64,000 nucleotides of DNA from Pseudomonas sp. PD9R. Its GTDB lineage: Bacteria; Pseudomonadota; Gammaproteobacteria; Pseudomonadales; Pseudomonadaceae. The notes beneath the pieces were generated by a model. It searched no databases. It was not told the DNA's origin and saw only the letters and a program-made list of their open reading frames with translations. Of the stretch, positions 17,834 to 25,562 are shown one piece after another. Position 1 is the first letter of the stretch, and every line of letters starts with the position of its first letter. The translations under genes and the position numbers were made by a program. The stretch covers positions 192 to 64,191 of the forward strand of contig NZ_JAHTMR010000014.1 of assembly GCF_019200975.1 (NCBI RefSeq). The letters are read 5' to 3'.

Positions 17834-18322
17834 ATGAACCCAGCATCAGATCGCATCGAAAGAAAGATTTTGCTCAAGGCGCCGCGTTCACAGGTCTGGC
17901 GAGTGATCGCCCATGCCGAAGAATTCGGGAAGTGGTTTGGCGTGGCACTCGACGGCAAGCGTTTTGTCGCCGGTGAGTGGACCCAGGGGCAGATTACCTA
18001 CCCCGGTTACGAGCACCTGCGCTGGAATGTGCTGGTGGAGCGGGTCGAGCCGGAGCGGTTGTTTTCGTTTCGCTGGCACCCTTACGCAGTAGAGCCGGAG
18101 TTCGATTACTCCCAGGAACCCACCACGCTGGTGAAGTTCGAGCTCGAAGACATGGACGATGGCACGCTGCTCAAGGTGTCCGAGTCCGGTTTCGATCACA
18201 TTCCCCAGCATCGCCGCCTCAAGGCGTTTCGCATGGACAGCCGGGGCTGGGATGAACAGATGAACAACATCGAACAGTTTCTTGTGGAAAGGGCAAAGGC
18301 TCACGAGCATCAGGATGATTGA
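17834..18322 (+). CDS. SRPBCC family protein (AHSA1/START-like)
   Basis: The 162-residue protein fits the START-like/AHSA1 helix-grip fold: IERKILLKAPRSQVWRVIAHAEEFGKWFG at the start, a beta-rich middle (YEHLRWNVLVERVEPERLFSFRWHP), TLVKFELEDMDDGTLLKVSESGFD, and a C-terminal helix GWDEQMNNIEQFL. Family members bind hydrophobic ligands; many are paired with ArsR regulators, but none is next to this gene. An excellent ribosome site (CAGGAGGTG) lies 5 bases upstream of the ATG. Ligand and role unknown. Confidence 0.88.
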   Translation: MNPASDRIERKILLKAPRSQVWRVIAHAEEFGKWFGVALDGKRFVAGEWTQGQITYPGYEHLRWNVLVERVEPERLFSFRWHPYAVEPEFDYSQEPTTLVKFELEDMDDGTLLKVSESGFDHIPQHRRLKAFRMDSRGWDEQMNNIEQFLVERAKAHEHQDD

Positions 18323-18459
18323 CGGAAACCTGCTGACGGTCCCGGAACACGCGGCCTCCAGGCAAGGCACCTGAGTCATCTAAGGGTTTTCGGAAGGGCT
18401 GCTATGGCGAATGTCTTACACGCGATGGTAGCTATGTCGTCTATTGAACTTTGGATCCC

Positions 18460-18555
18460 ATGCGTATTCTGGCCCCATCCACTGAAGCACAGGCAGTGCT
18501 CAGGATCATGGATGATCGGCCATTTGCATGGAATGCTGACGACAGGGAGTCGTAA
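18460..18555 (+). CDS. possible 31-residue small protein
   Basis: The 322-bp gap 18323-18644 holds no normal gene. This small frame (MRILAPSTEAQAVLRIMDD, then RPFAWNADDRES) ends 12 bases before a strong rho-independent terminator, which suggests something upstream is transcribed. There is no clear ribosome site, so it may instead be part of a small RNA or a decayed gene. Not recognised. Confidence 0.3.
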   Translation: MRILAPSTEAQAVLRIMDDRPFAWNADDRES

Positions 18556-18567
18556 TGGTCTTGGAAG

Positions 18568-18590
18568 AACCCGCTTCGGCGGGTTTTTTT
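18568..18590 (+). terminator. rho-independent terminator
   Basis: AACCCGC-TTCG-GCGGGTT followed by a T run. It closes a transcript coming from the left (SRPBCC gene and/or the small frame at 18460). Confidence 0.88.
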
Positions 18591-18608
18591 ATGAGCGAAT
18601 GAAAAGTA

Positions 18609-18642
18609 ATGGCTGCGAGGACTTGGTCCCCGCAGCCATTTT
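18609..18642 (-). terminator. hairpin terminator after the isonitrile hydratase gene
   Basis: ATGGCTGCG.GGAC and GTCC.CGCAGCCAT form a long stem immediately after the gene's stop; T-rich on both sides, so it may work in both directions. Confidence 0.7.
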
Positions 18643-18644
18643 GT

Positions 18645-19331
18645 TCACTGAAGATCGAGTTTCTCTGCTGCACGCCGGGTAATTTCCGCGCGCAGTTTCA
18701 ATGAAGCAGCCGCACGTTTACGGGCCTCTTCCAGTACGCCGGTTGGCGCGGTTTCAGGGCTGCCAGACTGGAACGGCGGTGCCGGCGCGTATTCCAGCTG
18801 CAATTGCACCAGTTCGGCGGTGTCCTTATCGAACAATTCAGCGGCCAGGGTCAGGGCAAAATCGATTCCTGCAGTGATCCCGCCACCGGTCAGCAAATTG
18901 CCGTCGCGAACCACTCGATCCTTCACTGCGATTGCGCCCAGTGGCGCCAGCAATTCGTGATAGGCCCAGTGAGTCGTGGCGCGTTTACCCTTCAACAGGC
19001 CTGCCGCGCCGAGCACCAGTGCTCCGGTGCAAACCGAGGTGACGTAACGCGCATTGGCCGCCTGTTTCTTGATGAACGCCAGGGTCTGCTCATCCTCCAT
19101 CAACGGCCCGACACCACTACCACCGGGAATGCAGATCACATCCAGCGCCGGGCAATCGTCGAAGGTGGCGGTGGGTTTGAGCATCAGGCCGGTGCTCGCG
19201 GTGATGGGCAGCAAGTCCTTCCAGATCAGATGCACCTTCACATCCGGCAGCGAAGCCAGCACGTCGTACGGGCCGGTCAGGTCGAGTTGCTGAACCTGTG
19301 GAAACAACAGAAATCCGATCTGCAGGGTCAT
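18645..19331 (-). CDS. inhA: isonitrile hydratase (DJ-1/PfpI family)
   Basis: The 228-residue protein is a DJ-1/PfpI family member and strongly resembles remembered P. putida isonitrile hydratase (same length and the same QIGFLLFPQVQQLDLTGPYD start). The nucleophile cysteine is in VTSVCTGALVLGAAG, and the family's conserved GGGITAGIDFAL follows. The enzyme adds water to isonitriles to give N-substituted formamides in the cytoplasm. The ATG at 19331 gives the family length; 12 in-frame codons upstream are left out. It is divergent from a GlxA-type regulator whose sensor domain belongs to the same superfamily. Confidence 0.9.
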   Translation of the reverse strand: MTLQIGFLLFPQVQQLDLTGPYDVLASLPDVKVHLIWKDLLPITASTGLMLKPTATFDDCPALDVICIPGGSGVGPLMEDEQTLAFIKKQAANARYVTSVCTGALVLGAAGLLKGKRATTHWAYHELLAPLGAIAVKDRVVRDGNLLTGGGITAGIDFALTLAAELFDKDTAELVQLQLEYAPAPPFQSGSPETAPTGVLEEARKRAAASLKLRAEITRRAAEKLDLQ

Positions 19332-19369
19332 GGTGTTTTTTCTCGTGAAGTGGGTGGACGACTTCACTG

Positions 19370-19420
19370 TAGGCGCCTAGGATTTGGCGCATACGCCAAT
19401 CAGCCCACGAATTACGCCAA
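19370..19420. promoter_or_regulatory. cluster of repeats in the inhA/regulator divergent promoter
   Basis: The 91-bp gap contains TAGGCGCCTA (palindrome, 19370-19379), TTGGCG-CATA-CGCCAA (inverted repeat, 19384-19399) and a further CGCCAA half-site at 19415, exactly 21 bases (two helical turns) from the one at 19394. This is the layout expected of an AraC-type operator. Confidence 0.55.
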
Positions 19421-19422
19421 TC

Positions 19423-20406
19423 ATGCCTAAATCCATTCATGTGCTCGCCTTCACTAACGTGCAATTGCTCGACGTAACGGGGCCGCTGCAGGTATTTGCG
19501 TCGGCGAACGACATCGCTCGCCAGCAAGGGCTGCCGGCGCCTTATGCACCGACGGTGATTGCCAGTGGCGGCGGGGCGGTGATGTCGTCGGCGGGATTGG
19601 CGTTGTTGACCGAACCATTGCCCGAGCAGGGCAGCGACACCTTGATCATCGCCGGTGGCTGGGGCGTTTATGCGGCAGCGGAAGATGGACCTCTGGTGAG
19701 CTGGGTGCGCGAGCATGCGGCGGGGTGTCGACGGGTTTCATCGGTGTGTACGGGGGCGTTTTTGCTGGCAGCCAGCGGTTGGCTCGATGGCCGGCGCGTC
19801 GTTACCCATTGGACTCGCTGCGAGCAGTTGGCTCAGCAACACCCGCAATTGCAGGTCGAGCCTAATCCGATTTTCATCAACGACGGTCCGGTCTGGACCT
19901 CGGCCGGCGTCACCGCTGGCATCGACCTGGCGTTGGCCATGGTTGAGCAAGATCTCGGTCGGACCATGGCCCTGGAAGTCGCGCGGCAACTGGTGGTGTT
20001 CCTCAAACGCCCCGGCGGCCAGTCGCAGTTCAGCGTGACCTTGTCTTTACAGAAAGAAGGCAGCCGTTTCGACGAACTTCATGCCTGGATCAGTGAAAAC
20101 CTCACCAAGGACCTCGGCATTCCGACCCTGGCCTTGCAGGCCGGCATGAGCGAACGCAGCTTCGTTCGCCACTACCGCGCCGACACCGGGCAGACCCCGG
20201 CCCGGGCAATCGAATTGATCCGGGTCGAAACTGCGCGACGCCTGCTGAGCGACACCGGCGTGCCGATCAAGCGGGTCGCCGTGCAATGTGGATTCGGCAG
20301 CGAAGAAACCCTGCGGCGCAGTTTTCTGCGTGCCATGGGCGTGACGCCGCAAGCCTACCGCGAGCGGTTTTCCGTCAGCGTTGCAGTCGATCCAGTAATG
20401 CTTTGA
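19423..20406 (+). CDS. GlxA family transcriptional regulator (DJ-1 domain plus AraC HTH)
   Basis: The 327-residue protein has an N-terminal DJ-1/PfpI-like domain (about 5-185, with VSSVCTGAFLLAASG) and a C-terminal AraC/XylS DNA-binding domain (about 215-320: FVRHYRADTGQTPARAIELIRVETARRLL, then VPIKRVAVQCGFGSEETLRRSFLRAMGVTPQAYRERF). It probably senses a small ligand and controls the divergent isonitrile hydratase gene. No clear ribosome site precedes the ATG at 19423, and repeats lie right up to it, so it may be translated from a short leader; a TTG at 19384 is an unlikely alternative. Confidence 0.9.
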   Translation: MPKSIHVLAFTNVQLLDVTGPLQVFASANDIARQQGLPAPYAPTVIASGGGAVMSSAGLALLTEPLPEQGSDTLIIAGGWGVYAAAEDGPLVSWVREHAAGCRRVSSVCTGAFLLAASGWLDGRRVVTHWTRCEQLAQQHPQLQVEPNPIFINDGPVWTSAGVTAGIDLALAMVEQDLGRTMALEVARQLVVFLKRPGGQSQFSVTLSLQKEGSRFDELHAWISENLTKDLGIPTLALQAGMSERSFVRHYRADTGQTPARAIELIRVETARRLLSDTGVPIKRVAVQCGFGSEETLRRSFLRAMGVTPQAYRERFSVSVAVDPVML

Positions 20407-20478
20407 GCGTGGGATTGGGTGCCTCTTCCGCAGTGTTATGCCCATCGAGTCAACGTGGACGCTATGGGGAAATCAGCA

Positions 20479-20874
20479 CTATTCAACGGCGTCCACTTCC
20501 GCCACCTGATTAAAATACTTCGTCCGATCCGGCGTAAACGTCACCACCATTCGCGTGCGTGAACAGGTCAGCGCCCGCTCCTCGGCCACATCCACATCCA
20601 GATCCTCCCCGCGCAAGCCCTGCCACTGGGCGAGGTATTTCAGGGAGCCGTATTTTTCGCGTTTTTTCAGGCCGCGGCTGACGCCACCTTTCCAGCCCAG
20701 GACCGGCAGTTCGTCGGCGAGGCATTGTTGGGCCAGTTCGGGTAAACGGGCGGCGCGCTGGCGGCCGATTTCCCAGCATTTGATCAGGCCCTTGTCATCG
20801 GCGTCCCACAGTTCTTCGCGATTCAGGCCGGTTCGTAAGGGGAGGTCGATGCTGCGATGGATGCGTTGGCTCAT
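20479..20874 (-). CDS. hypothetical protein
   Basis: The 131-residue protein is not recognised. It is soluble, charged, with no signal peptide or membrane segment, and contains a GWKGGVSRGLKKREKYGSL basic patch and several Trp residues. AAGGAAC 4 bases before the ATG and normal codon use for the region suggest a real gene. It stands alone between a regulator (convergent) and a GH15 gene. Confidence 0.65.
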   Translation of the reverse strand: MSQRIHRSIDLPLRTGLNREELWDADDKGLIKCWEIGRQRAARLPELAQQCLADELPVLGWKGGVSRGLKKREKYGSLKYLAQWQGLRGEDLDVDVAEERALTCSRTRMVVTFTPDRTKYFNQVAEVDAVE

Positions 20875-21047
20875 TCGGGTTCCTTGAATTCGGGTTGTGT
20901 TGGACAGCTCCGCTGTACCCGTTGAGCACGGATGTTAGGTGGCGATGCAGTGACTGGCAACAAGGTATTTCGGGGGCATGGGCGTCGGTGTTGTTTAAGA
21001 AATGTAGGGCGTGGGCCTACACAGATACCAACGCAAGGACACTGTTG

Positions 21048-21075
21048 GTGGCGAGGGAGCAAGCTCCCTCGCCAC
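21048..21075. repeat. REP palindrome (type C)
   Basis: GTGGCGAGGGAGC-AAGCTCCCTCGCCAC is a near-perfect inverted repeat in the gap before the GH15 gene's 3' end. It belongs to the same family as the REP inside the NRPS gene at 27129-27233. Confidence 0.85.
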
Positions 21076-21105
21076 AGGTGATCGGTCGCGCCAGAAAACC
21101 CCGAT

Positions 21106-22932
21106 TTACGGCTGCCAAAAACTCTTCTCCCCACTCAATCTCCGATCCAGAAAACACGCCGCGCTGATCAGTGCCAAATGCGTCAGCGCTTGCGGTGTGT
21201 TGCCCATGTGCCGCGCGTGGCTGTCGAATTCCTCGGCGTACAACCCCAGTGGATTGGCGTACCGGAGCAGTTGTTCGAATTCCAGATGGGCTTTCTCTAC
21301 GCGTCCGGCGCGCGCCAGGCATTCGACGTACCAGAAGGAACAAGCGGCGAAGGCGCCTTCAGAGCCGGGCAGGCCGTCGATGTGGGTTTTGTCGTTGTGG
21401 TAGCGGTAGACCATGCCGTCGCGCACCAGGTGTTTTTCGATGGCGTCGAGGGTCGTGAGCCAGCGTGGGTCTTTGGCGCTGACGAAACGCACCAGCGGCA
21501 TCAGAAGCATCGAACCGTCGAGGGCAGTGCCACCGATGTGCTGGACGAAATGCCCACGCTCTTCGTTCCAGAAGTTGTCCCAGATGTCGGCGTAGATCGC
21601 CTGGCGGGTCTGATCCCAACGGGCGAACGGCGCGGGCAGTGAGCGTTTAGAGGCGAGGCGAATCGCCCGGTCCAGCGCCACCCAGCACATCAGTCGCGAG
21701 TGCAGGAAATGATGCTGCTCGCCGCGCATTTCCCAGATGCCCACATCCTCTTGCTGCCAGGTTTCGCAGACCTGATCGACCACTTCCATGGTGTGCTTCC
21801 AGCCTTCATGGGAAATGGCTTCGCCGTATTTATTGACCAGGTAAATGGCGTCCATCAGTTCGCCAAAGATGTCGAGCTGGACCTGCGCATAAGCCAGGTT
21901 GCCAATACGCACCGGTTTCGCGCCGCCGTGACCGGACAGGTGCGAAAGCTCGATCTCCGGCAGTTCCTGGCGGCCATCGATGCCGTAGAGAATGTTTAAT
22001 TTCATCGACTTGCCATGACAGTCGCTGACCCGCCCGCGCAACCAGCGCATGTAGGCGTTGGCTTCTTCAACAAAACCCAGGCGCATAAAGGCATAGACGG
22101 TAAACGAAGCATCGCGGATCCAGGTGTAGCGATAGTCCCAGTTGCGTTCTCCGCCAACGGTTTCCGGCAGGCCAAATGTCGCGGCGGCCAGGATCGCGCC
22201 GTGCTTGCGCGAGGTCAGCAACTTCATTGCCAGTGCCGAACGGTTGACCATTTCCCGCCAGCGGCCGCGATAGTTGGACTGGCCGATCCAGTCGCGCCAG
22301 AACTTGAGCGTGCGTTCCAGGCACAGCGCGGCGGCACCGTCCTTGAAGCGCGGATCGTCGATGGCACCGAGCAAAAATTGCGCAGTCTGGTCCTGCTCAA
22401 GGGTGAATTCGGCGGTTGCCGCGTTGCGATCAATCTTTAAAGGCTGATCCGCCGACAGGCGCAGGGACGGTTGATCGGCGGCCTCGAAGATCACGTCGTT
22501 CTTATCCATGCGCGCGTGGGTGTTGGCGCGGGCATAGTCATGACGCACGGCGCAGCGCAGGTGGAATGTCGCTTGGCCACTGACCACCCGGACGCGACGC
22601 ATCAGCATCGGCAAGTCGTCTTCGGTATCGCCGATGGGCAGCAGATCAGTCACTTCGACCACGGCGCGGTCGCTGAGCCAGCGGGTTAGCAGCACGTTGG
22701 TGTCCGGCAGGTAAATCTGTTCACGGCGTGCGTCGGGCAAGTCCGGGGACAGCTGGAAGATGCCGGCTTCGGGGGTGTCCAGCAGCGAACAGAAAATCGA
22801 TGGGCTGTCGAATTCCGGCCAGCAGAAAAAATCCACGCTGCCTTTGTCGTTGACCAGCGCGGCGCTGCGCATGTCACCGATGATGCCGTGGGCGTCGATG
22901 GGGCTTTGGCGTTCGGGATGATGATCAGCCAT
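21106..22932 (-). CDS. glycoside hydrolase family 15 protein (trehalase/glucoamylase-like)
   Basis: The 608-residue protein has the GH15 layout: an N-terminal beta-sandwich (about 1-250, beginning PIDAHGIIGDMRSAALV and SVDFFCWPEFDSPSIF) and a C-terminal alpha/alpha-barrel with the family signature NWDYRYTWIRDASFTVYAFMRLG, a helix-rich WEMRGEQHHFLHSRLMCWVALDRA, and GALLPR-type end segments. There is no signal peptide, so it acts in the cytoplasm. Bacterial proteins of this shape hydrolyse trehalose or alpha-glucans; the true substrate is not visible. GGAG precedes the ATG. Single gene. Confidence 0.9.
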   Translation of the reverse strand: MADHHPERQSPIDAHGIIGDMRSAALVNDKGSVDFFCWPEFDSPSIFCSLLDTPEAGIFQLSPDLPDARREQIYLPDTNVLLTRWLSDRAVVEVTDLLPIGDTEDDLPMLMRRVRVVSGQATFHLRCAVRHDYARANTHARMDKNDVIFEAADQPSLRLSADQPLKIDRNAATAEFTLEQDQTAQFLLGAIDDPRFKDGAAALCLERTLKFWRDWIGQSNYRGRWREMVNRSALAMKLLTSRKHGAILAAATFGLPETVGGERNWDYRYTWIRDASFTVYAFMRLGFVEEANAYMRWLRGRVSDCHGKSMKLNILYGIDGRQELPEIELSHLSGHGGAKPVRIGNLAYAQVQLDIFGELMDAIYLVNKYGEAISHEGWKHTMEVVDQVCETWQQEDVGIWEMRGEQHHFLHSRLMCWVALDRAIRLASKRSLPAPFARWDQTRQAIYADIWDNFWNEERGHFVQHIGGTALDGSMLLMPLVRFVSAKDPRWLTTLDAIEKHLVRDGMVYRYHNDKTHIDGLPGSEGAFAACSFWYVECLARAGRVEKAHLEFEQLLRYANPLGLYAEEFDSHARHMGNTPQALTHLALISAACFLDRRLSGEKSFWQP

Positions 22933-23036
22933 TGTTTCGGGGCTCCGGGTTTTACGATGAGGGCCTTAGTAGCTGACTGGTTTGGGCGGGTTGGAGTTCA
23001 TTTGTCTGCGGTTACAGGGTGAGCGTTCTGGCCTCA

Positions 23037-23106
23037 TCGCGAGCAGGCTCTCTCCCACAATGGATTTGTGTACACCGATTAATGTGGGAGTGAGCCTGCT
23101 CGCGAT
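23037..23106. repeat. REP pair (type B)
   Basis: TCGCGAGCAGGCTC.CTCCCACA and its inverted partner face each other across about 25 bases in the 262-bp divergent gap between the GH15 and MFS genes. Confidence 0.85.
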
Positions 23107-23194
23107 AGGGCCTTCACATTCAACCAACAATTCCACGCTTTCCCCTCAACCAAGGGTTATGGCAACGTGCATGCCCTTGTCGAGACTTGCACCC

Positions 23195-24367
23195 ATGGCA
23201 AACCCCTACCGCGAACTGTTCAAGGCCCCAGGCAGCCGAGCCTTCGTGCTCGCCGGCATGATCGCGCGCATGCCGATTTCCATGACCGGCATCGGCCTGA
23301 TCACCATGCTTTCGCAGTTGCAAGGTGGCTACGGCCTGGCCGGCGCGGTGGCGGCAACGTTTGCGCTGGCCACGGCGTTTTGTGCGCCGCAGGTGTCGCG
23401 GTGGGTCGACCGTTTTGGTCAGCGGCGGATCTTGCCGGTGTCGGCGCTGGTCGGTGGCGGGGCGTTGATGATGGTGTTGCTTTGCACGCGTTTGCAGGCG
23501 CCGCACTGGACCTTGTTTGTATTCGCCGCTTTGGCCGGTTGCATGCCGAGCATGTCGGCGATGGTACGGGCGCGCTGGACCGAGGTGTATCGCGGCCAGC
23601 CGCAATTGCAAACGGCGTATGCCCTGGAATCGGTGCTGGACGAAGTCTGCTTTATTGTCGGGCCGCCGTTGTCGGTGGGCTTGTGCGTGGTGGCGTTCCC
23701 CGAGGCCGGGCCTTTGGCGGCGTTGCTGATGCTGGCCATCGGGGTGACGGCATTTGTCTTGCAACGCAGCACTGAACCGCCGGTGCATCCGCACGAAGAA
23801 CATCAAATGGGCTCGATCATTCGCTCCGTGGACATTCAATTGCTGATGCTGTTGATGGTCGCGATGGGCACCATCGTCGGTGTGGTGGACGTGGTCAGCG
23901 TCGCCTTCGCCCAGCAGCAGGGCCAGCCGGCGGCGGCGAGTATCGTGTTGTCGGTGTATGCGATTGGCTCGTGCATGGCCGGGTTGGCGTTCGGCGCATT
24001 GCGTTCGAAAGTGCCGTTGCCTCGATTGTTTTTGTACGGTGGGGTGGCGACGGCGGTGACGACTTTGCCGTTGCTGCTGGCGACCAATATTTTCGGGTTA
24101 TCCCTGGCAGTGTTCGTCGCCGGGCTGTTTTTTGCGCCGACCCTGATTGTCGCCATGGCGTTGGTGGAGCAGATCGTGCCGCCGGCCAAACTCACCGAAG
24201 GCCTGACCTGGCTGGTCACCGGTTTGAGCATCGGCGTGGCGATTGGCGCTGCGAGTTCCGGGTGGCTGGTGGATGCGTTCGGCGCGCCCAGCGGGTTTTG
24301 GGTGGCGATTGCGGCGGGGGCGGTGGTGTTGGGTTCGGCAATCCAAAGCTTCCGCCACCTGAAATAG
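23195..24367 (+). CDS. MFS transporter
   Basis: The 390-residue membrane protein has about 12 predicted hydrophobic helices in two halves, with the MFS loop between helices 2 and 3 visible as WVDRFGQRRILP. It belongs to the general MFS-1 drug/metabolite exporter group; the cargo is unknown. The ATG at 23195 (MANPYRELF) is chosen from memory of similar Pseudomonas proteins; ATGs at 23171 and 23160 are in frame, and neither has a clearly better ribosome site. The gene is followed by a REP pair. Confidence 0.87.
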   Translation: MANPYRELFKAPGSRAFVLAGMIARMPISMTGIGLITMLSQLQGGYGLAGAVAATFALATAFCAPQVSRWVDRFGQRRILPVSALVGGGALMMVLLCTRLQAPHWTLFVFAALAGCMPSMSAMVRARWTEVYRGQPQLQTAYALESVLDEVCFIVGPPLSVGLCVVAFPEAGPLAALLMLAIGVTAFVLQRSTEPPVHPHEEHQMGSIIRSVDIQLLMLLMVAMGTIVGVVDVVSVAFAQQQGQPAAASIVLSVYAIGSCMAGLAFGALRSKVPLPRLFLYGGVATAVTTLPLLLATNIFGLSLAVFVAGLFFAPTLIVAMALVEQIVPPAKLTEGLTWLVTGLSIGVAIGAASSGWLVDAFGAPSGFWVAIAAGAVVLGSAIQSFRHLK

Positions 24368-24378
24368 GCACCCCTTTT

Positions 24379-24463
24379 TGTAGGAGCTGCCGAAGGCTGC
24401 GATCTTTTGATTTTTCTAATCAAAGGCAAGATCAAAAGATCGCAGCCTTCGGCAGCTCCTACA
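24379..24463. repeat. REP pair (type A)
   Basis: Two 33-base arms (TGTAGGAGCTGCCGAAGG... and its exact reverse complement) separated by 19 bases, just after the MFS gene. Confidence 0.9.
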
Positions 24464-24513
24464 ACAGCGCTTTGAAGCAGCATCAAGACAGTTGCTCACA
24501 CATTGGATCTTCG

Positions 24514-24539
24514 ACTAATTCAAGCGCTGCCTCATCCGT
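24514..24539 (+). promoter_or_regulatory. iron-starvation (PvdS-type) promoter before the thioesterase gene
   Basis: TAATT (24516-24520), 16 bases, then CGT (24537-24539), compared with the pyoverdine consensus TAAAT-N16-CGT: one mismatch. It lies 32 bases before the GTG start, a normal distance. Confidence 0.65.
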
Positions 24540-24571
24540 TCTCTTAGCAGACAACTTTTGAGGTAAGCCCA

Positions 24572-25306
24572 GTGACCCAGCTGACATTGCTGTGCCTGCC
24601 CTATTCGGGCGCGAGTGCCATGGTCTACAGCCGCTGGCGGCGCAAACTGCCGCAGTGGCTGAAACTGCAACCGGTGGAGCTGCCGGGGCGCGGTGCGCGT
24701 TACGGCGAACCGCTGCACACCGACATGCGCCGCCTCGCGCTACAACTCGCCCATGAACAGAAAGCCACGCTCAAGGCGCCATATGCCTTATTCGGCCATA
24801 GCCTGGGCGCGTTGCTCGCCTGTGAAATGGCGCATGCCTTTCGCGCTCTCGGCATGCCGGAGCCGGCAGCGTTGTTCGCCTCGGGCACCGCCGCGCCAAC
24901 GCTGCGCGCCGAGTACGACCGCGGTTTCGCCGAGCCAAAATCCGATGCCGAGCTGATCGAGCAATTGCGCACGCTCAACGGCACCAGCGAGGAAGTACTG
25001 GCCAACGAAGAGCTGATGAGCCTGACGCTGCCGATCCTGCGCGCCGACTTCCAGTTGTGCGGGCGATTCGAGCCGGTGCAGCGGCCATTGCTCAAATGCC
25101 CGGTGCATGTGCTCGGCGGCAAGGCCGACCGGGCGACTACCGAACAACTGATCGGCTGGCGCAAGGAAACCCTCGGCAGTTTTTCCGTCGACATGCTCGC
25201 CGGCGGGCACTTCTTCATCCATGAGCACGAGGCCAAAGTGTTGCGGGTGATCAAGGATCAACTTGAAGTTCATCATCGGCGACACGCCATGGCCGCCAGC
25301 GCCTGA
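24572..25306 (+). CDS. type II thioesterase of pyoverdine synthesis
   Basis: The 244-residue alpha/beta hydrolase is an external (type II) thioesterase: LLCLPYSGASAMVYSRW at the start, nucleophile Ser77 in FGHSLGALLA, an acidic residue in VLGGKADRAT and catalytic His in GGHFFIHE. Such enzymes clear wrongly loaded or stalled NRPS carrier domains. PvdG in P. aeruginosa is the comparable protein, but orthology is not certain, so no symbol is given. The start is GTG with a good GAGGTAAG site. It is directly upstream of the first NRPS gene and has an iron-starvation promoter. The stop codon lies inside a short tandem repeat. Confidence 0.9.
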   Translation: MTQLTLLCLPYSGASAMVYSRWRRKLPQWLKLQPVELPGRGARYGEPLHTDMRRLALQLAHEQKATLKAPYALFGHSLGALLACEMAHAFRALGMPEPAALFASGTAAPTLRAEYDRGFAEPKSDAELIEQLRTLNGTSEEVLANEELMSLTLPILRADFQLCGRFEPVQRPLLKCPVHVLGGKADRATTEQLIGWRKETLGSFSVDMLAGGHFFIHEHEAKVLRVIKDQLEVHHRRHAMAASA

Positions 25307-25388
25307 CCACCATCCCTGCGGCACGCGATGGTCGCCTGACCACTATCCCCTGTGGCACGCCATTGTCGCCTGACCACCATCCCCTGTA
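25301..25388. repeat. short tandem repeat, about 33-34 bp unit, nearly three copies
   Basis: Units beginning GCCTGACCACYATCCC occur at 25301, 25334 and 25368, the last running into a REP. A degraded earlier copy may lie in the last codons of the thioesterase gene (CACGCCATGGCC...GCCTGACCACC). The first copy contains the thioesterase stop codon. Confidence 0.8.
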
Positions 25389-25476
25389 GGAGCCGAGCTT
25401 GCTCGCGATGACTGACTGACCTTCAACATTGATGTCGACAGTTACAGCGCTATCGCGAGCAAGCTCGGCTCCTACA
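25385..25476. repeat. REP pair (type B)
   Basis: TGTAGGAGCCGAGCTTGCTC and GAGCAAGCTCGGCTCCTACA in inverted order, about 40 bases apart, between the thioesterase and first NRPS genes. Confidence 0.88.
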
Positions 25477-25485
25477 CTCATTCGC

Positions 25486-25508
25486 TAATTTTTCCGGCCT
25501 GCATTCGT
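25486..25508 (+). promoter_or_regulatory. weak iron-starvation promoter candidate before the first NRPS gene
   Basis: TAATT at 25486-25490 and CGT at 25506-25508 are 15 bases apart (16-17 expected) with one -35 mismatch. Plausible only because of its position 54 bases before the NRPS start. Confidence 0.35.
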
Positions 25509-25562
25509 TTTATAGGGACGACGTGCCTTTGTGCTGCCTGCCACTGATCCGGATGCCTAGAA

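Noticed and set aside
18404-18682. 92-codon frame as a gene
   Set aside because: It runs through two terminators and into the 3' end of the opposite isonitrile hydratase gene, and has no ribosome site.
25301-25388. CRISPR array
   Set aside because: The repeats are directly joined without spacers, only about three copies exist, and no cas genes are near.
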